This document shows positions 1 to 7,875 of a stretch of 64,000 bases of DNA, one piece after another; position 1 is the stretch's first letter, and the number at the start of each line of letters is the position of its first letter. Below the pieces are notes generated by a model, which saw only the letters and a list, made by a program, of their open reading frames with translations, searched no databases and was not told the DNA's origin. Both the position numbers and the translations under genes were made by a program. The DNA lies in the NCBI GenBank assembly GCA_035503515.1, contig DATJTJ010000130.1:25720-89719 (forward strand). The letters are read 5' to 3'. Origin of the DNA: DAIDKA01 sp035503515. Its GTDB lineage: Bacteria; Pseudomonadota; Gammaproteobacteria; Steroidobacterales; Steroidobacteraceae.

Positions 1-928
1 TCACGGCATCGCCGATGATGGTGTAGCTCATGAACATGGCGGACCCGACGTTGCCGGCCACCACGTCACCCTCGTTGATGCCGATGCCCAGCCCCGTCTC
101 GATGTTGTGGCGGATGCGCCAGGTCTCGGCGAGCAGCGCGAACCGGTCCAGCATTTCCTGTCCGGCCCGCACCGCCCGTTCCGGGCTGTCGTCCTGTTCG
201 AAGGGCACGCCGAACCCGACCATGAGGCAGTCGCCGGCCATGTGGAACACCGTGCCTTCGTGCTGGAAGGTGATCTCCGTGAGCAACGAGAAGTACTCGT
301 TCAGCAGCGGCACGACTTCGTGCGGGCTCAGCCGTTCGGAAATGCCGGTGAAGCCGCGCAGGTCCGCGAACATGATGACCGCCCGGGTGCGGATGTCGGC
401 CGCCGTCACGATGCTGTCGCGCATCCGCGAGTTGTCGAGGATGCGGTCCGCGAGCTGCGGCGAGACGTAGCGCCGGAAGGTCGCCTGCAGTTCCTCCCCG
501 CGCCGCTCCTCGGTCGTGCGGGCGGCGGCGGCGACCTTGCGGCGACGGGCGCCGGCGCGGGCGAGCGCCTCGAGTCGGGCCAGCAGCACCGAGTCGGCGC
601 CGTTCACCACGACGAAGTCGTCGGCGCCGGCCGAGTACGCGGCCATCTGCATTTCCGAGCCGAGACTGACCACGACGACCGGCAGCATCATGGTCGCAGG
701 GTGTTCCTTCAGGGCGCGGCAGGTCTGCAGGCCCGCATGCGCCGTGCTGTCCGCGTCGATCAGGATCAGGTCCGGAGAGACCCGATCGACGTTTGCCAGG
801 ATGTCCTCCTGGATCGCGCAGCAGTCCATCCGGAAGCGCTGTGCCGTCGGACCGCGCTCCAGAAGCAAACGGATTGCCCCACAATCGCCAGCGGCCAAGA
901 CCTGGAATCGTTCTGCTGAAACCGCCAT
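1..928 (-). CDS. Response-regulator-like / class III adenylate-guanylate cyclase (3' end outside window)
   Basis: The frame stays open from an ATG at 928 to the left edge, about 309 residues, and continues outside. An in-frame TGA two codons upstream (932-934) limits the start to ATG 928 or GTG 931. Residues ~1-130 look like a receiver domain with a candidate phosphoacceptor Asp in LILIDAD; the usual C-terminal Lys is not seen (DFVVVNG). A short linker leads to a class III cyclase homology domain with metal-binding Asp in FADLRGFT and AGDCLMVGF. The position that is usually Lys before the second Asp is His (TVFHMAGD), so the nucleotide preference is uncertain. The end of the visible part (YTIIGDAV) matches the conserved region of this domain. 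Probably a cytoplasmic cyclic-nucleotide synthase tied to a two-component signal. It is divergent from folE with 50 bp between them. Confidence 0.85.
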   Translation of the reverse strand, partial: MAVSAERFQVLAAGDCGAIRLLLERGPTAQRFRMDCCAIQEDILANVDRVSPDLILIDADSTAHAGLQTCRALKEHPATMMLPVVVVSLGSEMQMAAYSAGADDFVVVNGADSVLLARLEALARAGARRRKVAAAARTTEERRGEELQATFRRYVSPQLADRILDNSRMRDSIVTAADIRTRAVIMFADLRGFTGISERLSPHEVVPLLNEYFSLLTEITFQHEGTVFHMAGDCLMVGFGVPFEQDDSPERAVRAGQEMLDRFALLAETWRIRHNIETGLGIGINEGDVVAGNVGSAMFMSYTIIGDAV

Positions 929-978
929 CACTCAAGGGTACCATTGCCGTTCCTCATCAGCACGGATGTGATTGCATA

Positions 979-1626
979 ATGGCCAGGTCCAATCGCAAGG
1001 CAGTTGCCGCCCGTCCGCTGCCTGCCGCCGGCCCGACCGCCGGCAAGGTCTCGCGCGAGCAGGCCGAAGAGGCGGTCAGGACCTTGCTGCGCTGGGCCGG
1101 GGACGATCCTGGCCGGGAAGGGTTGATTGATACGCCCAAACGCGTGGTCAGGGCGTATGCGGATTGGTTCTCGGGCTATGCCGTGGATCCGCGCGAGTAC
1201 CTGAGCCGCACCTTCGAAGAAGTCGAGGGCTATGACGAAATGGTGGTGCTGCGCGACATCACCTTCGAGAGCTACTGCGAGCATCACATGGCGCCGATCA
1301 TCGGCCGGGCCCACGTCGGTTACCTGCCTTCCAACAAGGTCGTCGGCATCAGCAAGCTCGCGCGCGTGGTCGACGGCTACGCCCGGCGCTTCCAGGTCCA
1401 GGAGAAACTGACGGCGCAGATCGCGGCCTGCATCGACGAGGTGCTCAAGCCGCGCGGGGCGGGGGTCGTCATCGATTCAGAACATCAGTGCATGACCACC
1501 CGCGGCGTGCACAAGCGCGGCGTGTCGATGGTCACCAGCCGCATGGTGGGGATCTTCCGCAGCGATGCCCGCACCCGCGCCGAGTTCCTGCAGTTCATCG
1601 ACATCCGCGGCTCGCGCATCGTCTGA
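979..1626 (+). CDS. folE: GTP cyclohydrolase I
   Basis: Converts GTP to 7,8-dihydroneopterin triphosphate, the first step of folate (and some queuosine/pterin) synthesis, in the cytoplasm. The 215-residue protein has the family landmarks: GREGLIDTPKRV near the N terminus, the zinc/active-site segment SYCEHHMAPIIG, the SKLARVVDGYARRFQVQE helix, and HQCMTTRGVHK with the second zinc Cys. The frame is open upstream to 793, but conservation starts after ATG 979, which gives a normal family length; the upstream part overlaps the divergent cyclase gene. It ends 9 bp from the convergent msrB stop. Confidence 0.97.
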   Translation: MARSNRKAVAARPLPAAGPTAGKVSREQAEEAVRTLLRWAGDDPGREGLIDTPKRVVRAYADWFSGYAVDPREYLSRTFEEVEGYDEMVVLRDITFESYCEHHMAPIIGRAHVGYLPSNKVVGISKLARVVDGYARRFQVQEKLTAQIAACIDEVLKPRGAGVVIDSEHQCMTTRGVHKRGVSMVTSRMVGIFRSDARTRAEFLQFIDIRGSRIV

Positions 1627-1635
1627 ACCGAAGTT

Positions 1636-2106
1636 TCAGGGATGCGCCTTCACCTTGGCCAGTGACAGTGCATTGATGCAGTAGCGCAGGCCGCTCGGGG
1701 GCGGTCCGTCCTGGAAGACATGGCCCAGGTGGGCATCGCAGACATTGCAGGTCACCTCGATGCGCCGGCCGTAACTGCGGTCCTCGTGGTATGCGATGAC
1801 ATCCGGGGCGGCGGCCTGGGTGAAGGACGGCCAGCCGGTGCCGCTCTGGAACTTCTCGGCGCTGTCGAACAGCAGCGTGCTGCAGCACGCGCATCCATAC
1901 TTTCCGGGTTCGAACAGGTCGCACATCGGCGAGCTGTGCGGCCGCTCGGTACCCTTCTCGCGGGTCACATGGAAGGTCTGCGGGTCAAGGATCCTGCGCC
2001 ATTCGCTCTCGGGCTTCTCCACCCGGCGCGGCGGCGGGGGATTTCCCTGGCGCACGATGTTGAGCACGTCGTTCCAGCGCAGTACGGCGGGATTTTGGGA
2101 CATCAT
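1636..2106 (-). CDS. msrB: Peptide-methionine (R)-S-oxide reductase MsrB
   Basis: Reduces methionine-R-sulfoxide in oxidised proteins. The 156-residue protein has no evident signal peptide and so is probably cytoplasmic. Seen in the sequence: the structural zinc Cys pairs (C72/C75 in GCACC and C120/C123 in CNVC), the SGTGWPSF substrate-pocket motif, HLGHVF, and the catalytic Cys143 in RYCINALSL. The start codon ATG (2106) overlaps the stop of the upstream transporter gene (ATGA), which suggests translational coupling. A second ATG follows directly (2103), so the exact first Met is unsure. Confidence 0.95.
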   Translation of the reverse strand: MMSQNPAVLRWNDVLNIVRQGNPPPPRRVEKPESEWRRILDPQTFHVTREKGTERPHSSPMCDLFEPGKYGCACCSTLLFDSAEKFQSGTGWPSFTQAAAPDVIAYHEDRSYGRRIEVTCNVCDAHLGHVFQDGPPPSGLRYCINALSLAKVKAHP

Positions 2107-4400
2107 GGGCTCCTGGCGGTCCGCGCGGACCGGGTGCAGATCCAGAGTGCGGCAGGCAGGGCCGTGAAATCGGCCAGCAGTGCCAGTACGAATGCGGCGG
2201 ATGATACCGTGCCGAACTGACGCATCGGCGGCAGGGGCGAAAAAGCCAGTGCCAGGAAGCCCGCGGCATTGATCAGGGTGGCGAACAGGATCGGCTTGCC
2301 GGCGACCAGCAGCGCATGGCGCAGCGCGGCCAGCGTGGAGCCTTCGCTGCGACCTTCCTGGTAATGATAGAAGAAATGAACCTGGTCGTTCTCGGTCGCG
2401 CCCAGCACCGTGGAGCCGATGAGGATGGTCGCGATGTTCAGCGATATGGAGGCGCCGCGCATCACCAGGAAAGCCGACAGGATGGCGAACAGCGAGGGGA
2501 TCATCGCCATCAGGCGGGCCAGCGGGCTGCGGAACACCACCAGGAAGGCGCAGAAGATGATGCTCGCGGTGAGCAGGAAGCTTTCCATGAGCGTCGGCAC
2601 CAGCTGCAGGGTGATCTGGTCGGACAGTACGCTCTCCCCGACCACGCGCGCCGTCACCCCGGCCAGCGCCGGCTGCGTGCGCTGCACGTCCGTCCAGACC
2701 TTCTCGATGTAGTGGTGCATGGCGCCGATGTCACCGAAGGCCCGGTCGCGGCCGCGGATCGAGAGCCGCACGTCCCCGAGGGAGGCCAGGTCGACATAGC
2801 CGCGCGCGCCGGGCGTGGTGAGCAGCAGCTGCTCCAGTTCGCCGGCCAGCTCATTCCAGGCCTGAGGATCGGTGGGCAGCTGATCCACGCCGGATTGCAC
2901 GTACCGCGCCCAGCGCAGCAGGGAAGTCGGCCCGTCCACGGCCGTGATCCGCGGGTCGCTTTCCAGCCGGCGCACCAGCTGGTCCACGGCCCGCAGGAAC
3001 TGCGGATCCAGTGCGCCCCCATGGGGTACCTTCAGCCACAGCTGATAGACATCCAGGCCCTCCTGGCCTTCGAAGTAGCGGGTGTCCTGGGCGGCCGGCA
3101 GGTTCGGATCGATGTAGGTGAGCGTCTCGGTCTGCAGCGCGAGCGGCCGGATGTGGCCGGGAATGCCCAGCAGCGCGATGGCGCCGGCCGCCATCCCGAG
3201 GAGCGCCGCGGCGACCAGCGGCCAGCGCAGCGCGCGGGTGAGCGGCAGCCAGTGATCGACGAACCGCGGGTACCAGCGGCCCGCCGTCGCGCGTTCGGAC
3301 TGGGTGGGCGTGCGCAGCAGCTGCTGCAAGGCCGGGAACAGCGTGAAGCTCGCGATCCACGCGACGATGAGGCCGCAGGCCGTCCACAGCCCCATTTCGC
3401 GCACCGGGCGGATGTTGGATACGACGAGCGCCCCGAAGCCCACCGCGGTGGCGAAGATCGACGCAGTGCAGGGCAGGAACTTGTTGGCGAGTACCCGGGC
3501 GTGATGCTCCAACAGATCCGGTGCATCGCCGCGCTCGATGTACCGCGAATGGATGTACACCAGGGTGGAGGTCGCCGTGACCAGCACCGTGAGGGGCACC
3601 AGCGAGGAGACGATGGTGTGCTTCCAGCCGGTGAGGGCCGCCACTCCCATGGCGATGGCGACGACCAGGCCGAGCGTGATCACGATGGCGAGCAGGGCCC
3701 GCCAGGACCGGTACAGCAGGAAGATCAGGACCACGAGGAACACACCGAACAGCGGCATGGAGCGCTGGGTGGCCACCTGCGTCTCATGTTCCAGCCAGGC
3801 ATCCAGCCAGGGCGATCCGACGCGGCGGATGCGCTCGAAGGGACCACCGTGGCTGCCTTGCAGGGGCGCGATGGCCGCATCGATGGCGGCGAGCATCCGG
3901 TCCCGGTCCGCCGGCGAGCGCACGTGCAGTTCCAGCGCGATACCCAGGTAGTTCGGTCCGAGCAGCCCGGAGCGGCTGAAAAGCTGGGTGCCGGTCGCAA
4001 AGCCGTGCAACCTTGCGACATCGCCGGCATTGACGCCCGAGCCGGGATTGGCGCCCCGGAAAATGCTCAGCAAGCTCTGCGTCTCAACGCCCCTGATCCG
4101 CGCCAGCTGCTGTTCGAGCCGGTCCGCCGCCTGCAGCGCCGTGATCCCGAGCGGATCGGCACTCTGCAGCATCAGCAGCGCATGGACGCCCTCGGGAAAG
4201 AGCTTCTCGAAGGCGACGGTTGCCTTGGCATCCGGATCGTTCGCGACCATCAGGGTGTCGATGGCATTGTCATCCGGAATGAGCGTCGCGCCGTACACGC
4301 CCAGGGCCCCGAGCAGCACGAACGCCAGCACGATCAGCCGGCGGGCCGCCAGCACCCGCGCAAATACCCGTATGGCGGCAGGGGCGGCAGGCACCGTCAC
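2103..4400 (-). CDS. MMPL/HAE3-type RND superfamily exporter
   Basis: Predicted inner-membrane proton-driven exporter of 765 residues, resembling the hydrophobe/amphiphile efflux-3 and hopanoid-transporter-like families. The architecture is the duplicated RND plan: TM1 (~20-40), a large periplasmic loop (~40-215), a cluster of five TM helices (~218-370), TM7 (~400-420), a second periplasmic loop (~425-600) and a final five-helix cluster to ~755. Substrates of this family are often lipids or hydrophobic compounds; nothing here identifies the cargo. It is co-transcribed and overlapping with msrB downstream. No adaptor (MFP) or outer-membrane factor gene is adjacent. Confidence 0.85.
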   Translation of the reverse strand: MTVPAAPAAIRVFARVLAARRLIVLAFVLLGALGVYGATLIPDDNAIDTLMVANDPDAKATVAFEKLFPEGVHALLMLQSADPLGITALQAADRLEQQLARIRGVETQSLLSIFRGANPGSGVNAGDVARLHGFATGTQLFSRSGLLGPNYLGIALELHVRSPADRDRMLAAIDAAIAPLQGSHGGPFERIRRVGSPWLDAWLEHETQVATQRSMPLFGVFLVVLIFLLYRSWRALLAIVITLGLVVAIAMGVAALTGWKHTIVSSLVPLTVLVTATSTLVYIHSRYIERGDAPDLLEHHARVLANKFLPCTASIFATAVGFGALVVSNIRPVREMGLWTACGLIVAWIASFTLFPALQQLLRTPTQSERATAGRWYPRFVDHWLPLTRALRWPLVAAALLGMAAGAIALLGIPGHIRPLALQTETLTYIDPNLPAAQDTRYFEGQEGLDVYQLWLKVPHGGALDPQFLRAVDQLVRRLESDPRITAVDGPTSLLRWARYVQSGVDQLPTDPQAWNELAGELEQLLLTTPGARGYVDLASLGDVRLSIRGRDRAFGDIGAMHHYIEKVWTDVQRTQPALAGVTARVVGESVLSDQITLQLVPTLMESFLLTASIIFCAFLVVFRSPLARLMAMIPSLFAILSAFLVMRGASISLNIATILIGSTVLGATENDQVHFFYHYQEGRSEGSTLAALRHALLVAGKPILFATLINAAGFLALAFSPLPPMRQFGTVSSAAFVLALLADFTALPAALWICTRSARTARSP

Positions 4401-4471
4401 GGGGCAGATCCTGACGCCAGTATCGGACGTTCGGCGAAGCGCTTCATCTGAGGGAATGATAGCCTAACGAA

Positions 4472-5242
4472 ATGAGCTCACTGGTCGCGGCCGCAGCCTC
4501 ATTGCTGGTCTTCTGCGCTCCGGGCTACTCCGGTACCAGCGCCGACGCCCAACCTCTTGTAGGAGAATTCGCCACGACGCTGGCCGCGGCCGCCGGCCTG
4601 CCCGCAGATGGGCTGACGGCGGTATATGACGCCAACGAGCAAAGCGACCTGCAGCGGCTCGCCGCCCCCGATGCCGACCTGGCCTTCGTGCCGTATCCGT
4701 TCTTCGTCCAGCATGGCGCGGCCCTGCACCTGGCGCCGCTTGCGCAGGCCGACGTGCCTCCGGCGGGCGTGCGGCAGCATTGGACGCTGGTCATGAAGCG
4801 CGGCCGGCCGGCGCCCCCGGCGGGACTTGCCGGCATGACCGTCATCAGCACGGCAGGCTATGCGCAGGACTTCGTCCGCGACGTGCTGCGTGGTGTCGGG
4901 CCGCTGCCCGCCAACACGACCATCACCGCCACGGGGCAGGTGCTCTCGGCGCTGCGCCGGACGGCGACCGGTGAGCCGGTCGCGGTGCTGCTGGATCAGG
5001 AACAGGCCGCGGCGCTCGGCAGTCTGCCGTTCGCGGCGGATCTGCAGTCGGTGGCGACCACGGCAGCGGTGCCCGTCGCACTCGTCGTCAGCGTCGGCGG
5101 CCGGGTGCCGAAGGCCCGCGCCGATGCCCTGCAGAAGGCGTTGCTGCAGCTGTCGGGCAGTGCCCAGGGTGCGGCAGCTCTGGGCCGCCTGCGTCTGAAG
5201 GGTTTCGTAGCCCCACACCTGCCCGCGACTCCCGGCTCATGA
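4472..5242 (+). CDS. PhnD-like periplasmic binding protein (orphan)
   Basis: The 256-residue protein resembles the phosphate/phosphonate ABC-type substrate-binding family (PhnD-like). It shows an early CAPGYSGTSADAQP segment, ALAFVPYPFFVQHG-like ligand-cleft motif (ADLAFVPYPFF), and the GLAGMTVIST / TTITATGQVLSALRR pattern. An in-frame TAG just upstream (4460-4462) fixes the start at ATG 4472 or later, so the hydrophobic N terminus available for export is short (~15 residues). No permease or ATPase gene is nearby. The stop overlaps the start of the next lipoprotein gene (ATGA), so the pair probably works together. The role is inferred from fold only. Confidence 0.6.
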   Translation: MSSLVAAAASLLVFCAPGYSGTSADAQPLVGEFATTLAAAAGLPADGLTAVYDANEQSDLQRLAAPDADLAFVPYPFFVQHGAALHLAPLAQADVPPAGVRQHWTLVMKRGRPAPPAGLAGMTVISTAGYAQDFVRDVLRGVGPLPANTTITATGQVLSALRRTATGEPVAVLLDQEQAAALGSLPFAADLQSVATTAAVPVALVVSVGGRVPKARADALQKALLQLSGSAQGAAALGRLRLKGFVAPHLPATPGS

Positions 5243-5943
5243 GCCGGCCGCTGCGGGCACTCGCCGTGCTGGCGCTTGCGGCGCTGGCCGCCTGCGCGGC
5301 GGGCCCGCCGGCTCAGCCGCCGGCCGGCGCGGCGACACCGGCCCGTGGCCAGAGTCCGGCCCAGCTGCTCGCCGTGGTGCAGCGCGATGCGGACGGGCTC
5401 GATCAGACCACCGATGCGGCCGCACGCTCGCGGCTGCTGACCGAGGCCGCCGCCGCGGCCCGGCAGTGCATGGCGCAGTTCCCGGATGCCGGCGCCTGCC
5501 CGTACGCGCAGGCGCAGGTGCAGGGCCTCAGCGCCCGCGCCAAGCCTGTCGAAGCCCCCGGACTGCTCAAGCAGATGGTGGCCAGCCTGGCCAGGGCCGA
5601 GGCGCGGGAACCCGACCTCGATCATGCCGGACCGGCGCGACTCTCCGCCATCGTGCTGCTGCGTGCACCGCCCTGGCCCTTGGGGCCGGGCGACGTCGAC
5701 ACCGCGCTGAGTGCGGCCCAGCGGGCCGTGAAGCTCGATCCGGCCTATCCGCCCAATCTGATCACGCTGGGGGCGGTGCAGGCCAAGGCCGTCGGCGCGG
5801 CCACGGCGCGGACCACCTTCGGGCAGGCCCGGCAGGCAGTGCAGGCCTGGAATGGAGCCGGCTCGGAGCCGGCGGCCGAAGTGGCCGCCGAGCGCGGCAA
5901 GTGGCTGGCGCAGATCGAGCAGGGGCTGCACGACCTGCAGTGA
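5239..5943 (+). CDS. Putative lipoprotein with helical (TPR-like) repeats
   Basis: I do not recognise a named family. The 234-residue product begins with a signal sequence ending in a lipobox (LAAC, Cys19), so it should be a lipid-anchored envelope protein. The rest is Ala-rich and helical. One segment (about 150-200) reads like a TPR hairpin (tandem helices with AQRAVKLDPAYPPN). It overlaps by 4 bp the PhnD-like gene upstream, suggesting a common function, for example a receptor/scaffold pair. It ends 3 bp from the convergent bipA stop. Confidence 0.6.
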   Translation: MSRPLRALAVLALAALAACAAGPPAQPPAGAATPARGQSPAQLLAVVQRDADGLDQTTDAAARSRLLTEAAAAARQCMAQFPDAGACPYAQAQVQGLSARAKPVEAPGLLKQMVASLARAEAREPDLDHAGPARLSAIVLLRAPPWPLGPGDVDTALSAAQRAVKLDPAYPPNLITLGAVQAKAVGAATARTTFGQARQAVQAWNGAGSEPAAEVAAERGKWLAQIEQGLHDLQ

Positions 5944-5946
5944 ACC

Positions 5947-7770
5947 TCAGGCGATGCTTTCCGAACTGCGGGCGGCCCGCTTGCGCTCGTTCTCGTCGAG
6001 GAAGCGCTTGCGGATGCGGATCGATTCGGGAGTCACCTCGACCAGCTCGTCCTCGTCGATGAATTCCACGGCGTATTCCAGGGTCATCTGGATCGGCGGG
6101 GTCAGCAGGATCGCATCGTCCTTGCCGGCGGCGCGGATGTTGGTGAGCTTCTTGGTCTTGATGGGATTGACGACCAGGTCGTTCTCGCGGCTGTGGATGC
6201 CGATGATCATGCCGGGATAGAGCTTCTCGCCCGGATGCACGAACATGCGGCCGCGCTCCTGCAGATTGAACAGGGAATAGGCCACGGCCTCGCCCATTTC
6301 GTTGCTGATGAGCACGCCGTTGCGTCGTTCCGGTATGTCGCCCTTCACCGGTGAGTAGCCGTCGAAGATGTGGCTGATCAGCCCGTTGCCGCGGGTCAGG
6401 GTCATGAATTCACCCTGGAATCCGATCAGCCCGCGCGCCGGCACGCGATACTCCAGGCGTACCCGCCCGAGATCGTCGATGACCATGTCGGTCAGGTCCG
6501 CGCGGCGGGTCCCCAGGGCCTCCATCACGGCACCCTGGTGCTCGGCGTCGATGTCGATCGTGAGTGCCTCATAGGGTTCGTGCAGCACGCCATCGACCAT
6601 GCGGTTGAGCACCTGCGGCTTGCCGACCGCGAGCTCGTAGCCTTCGCGGCGCATGTTCTCGATGAGGATGGTCAGGTGCAGTTCACCGCGACCCGAGACC
6701 CGGAAGATGTCCGGCTCGGCGGTGTCCTCGACCCGTAGCGCCACGTTGCTCTGCAGTTCGCGGTACAGGCGCTCGCGGATCTGGCGGCTGGTCACGTACT
6801 TGCCTTCGCGGCCGGCCAGCGGCGAGGTGTTGACCTGGAAGTTCATGGACAGGGTCGGCTCATCGACGCTGATCGGCGGCAGTCCCTGCGGAGTCTCGCG
6901 GTCGCAGAGGGTGAGGCCGATGTTCACTTCTTCGATGCCCGTGATGGCGACGATGTCGCCCGCCAGTGCTTCGGGCACCGACTGCCGCTGCAGTCCCTGG
7001 AACGTGAGTACCTGCACCACTTTGGCCTCGCCGCGATCCTCGGCGCCATGGCGCAGGGCCACGGTCTGGCCGGCGCGGATGGTGCCGCGACGCACCCGGC
7101 CGATGCCGATGCGCCCGACGTAGGAGTTGTAGTCGAGAGTCGAGATCTGCAGCTGCAGGGGCGCCGACGGATCGCTCGGGGGTGCCGGAACGTACTGCAG
7201 GATCGCCTCGAACAGTGCGGTCATGTCCTGCCGCCGCTCCGTATGGTCGAGGCTGGCCCAGCCCTGCAGGGCCGAGGCGTAGACCACCGGAAAGTCCAGC
7301 TGCGCGTCGGTGGCACCCAGCCGGTCGAAGAGTTCGAAAGTCTTGTCGATGACCCACCCCGGACGCGCGCCGGGGCGGTCGATCTTGTTCACCACCACGA
7401 TGGCCTTGTGGCCCAGGCCCAGGGCCTTGCGGGTCACGAAGCGGGTCTGCGGCATCGGGCCCTCGACCGCATCGACCAGCAGCAGCACCCCGTCCACCAT
7501 CGACAGCACGCGTTCCACCTCGCCACCGAAATCGGCGTGGCCCGGGGTATCGACGATGTTGATGCGGGTGCCGCCGTACTCGATGGCGCAGTTCTTGGCG
7601 AGGATGGTGATGCCGCGCTCGCGCTCGATGTCGTTCGAGTCCATGACGCGTTCGCCCACCTTCTCATGCGCTTCGAAGGTGCCGGACTGCTTGAGCAGGC
7701 AATCCACCAGCGTCGTCTTGCCGTGGTCGACGTGCGCGATGATTGCGATGTTGCGGATGGGGCGGTTCAT
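5947..7770 (-). CDS. bipA: Ribosome-associated GTPase BipA/TypA
   Basis: Translational GTPase (607 residues) that acts on the ribosome, in assembly and in stress or low-temperature adaptation. It has the G1 motif AHVDHGKT, switch I RERGITI, G3 DTPGHADFGGEV and G4 NKIDRP, then EF-G-like domains II, III and V and the BipA-specific C-terminal domain (GRMFVHPGEKLYPGMIIG, VVNPIKTKKLTN). The frame is open upstream to 8196, but MNRPIRNIAIIAHVDHGK at 7770 is the canonical N terminus and gives the usual length. The gene stands alone, divergent from the ABC exporter. Confidence 0.98.
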   Translation of the reverse strand: MNRPIRNIAIIAHVDHGKTTLVDCLLKQSGTFEAHEKVGERVMDSNDIERERGITILAKNCAIEYGGTRINIVDTPGHADFGGEVERVLSMVDGVLLLVDAVEGPMPQTRFVTRKALGLGHKAIVVVNKIDRPGARPGWVIDKTFELFDRLGATDAQLDFPVVYASALQGWASLDHTERRQDMTALFEAILQYVPAPPSDPSAPLQLQISTLDYNSYVGRIGIGRVRRGTIRAGQTVALRHGAEDRGEAKVVQVLTFQGLQRQSVPEALAGDIVAITGIEEVNIGLTLCDRETPQGLPPISVDEPTLSMNFQVNTSPLAGREGKYVTSRQIRERLYRELQSNVALRVEDTAEPDIFRVSGRGELHLTILIENMRREGYELAVGKPQVLNRMVDGVLHEPYEALTIDIDAEHQGAVMEALGTRRADLTDMVIDDLGRVRLEYRVPARGLIGFQGEFMTLTRGNGLISHIFDGYSPVKGDIPERRNGVLISNEMGEAVAYSLFNLQERGRMFVHPGEKLYPGMIIGIHSRENDLVVNPIKTKKLTNIRAAGKDDAILLTPPIQMTLEYAVEFIDEDELVEVTPESIRIRKRFLDENERKRAARSSESIA

Positions 7771-7875
7771 GGGGTTACGGGGCGGTCGCGAAAGGGTCGC
7801 GAAGATTAGCAGAAGAATGCGGCAACCGGCAGTGAGCGTGAGCATGGCCGCATGAGACCGGGGTAGGATGCCCCA

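Noticed and set aside
66..944. 292-residue minus-strand open frame over the cyclase gene
   Set aside because: Arg/Pro/Gly-rich shadow; the neighbouring frame from 928 carries clear receiver and cyclase motifs.
2316..4451. Long plus-strand open frame opposite the RND exporter
   Set aside because: Shadow of a high-GC gene; sequence lacks domains, the minus strand has 12 plausible TM helices.
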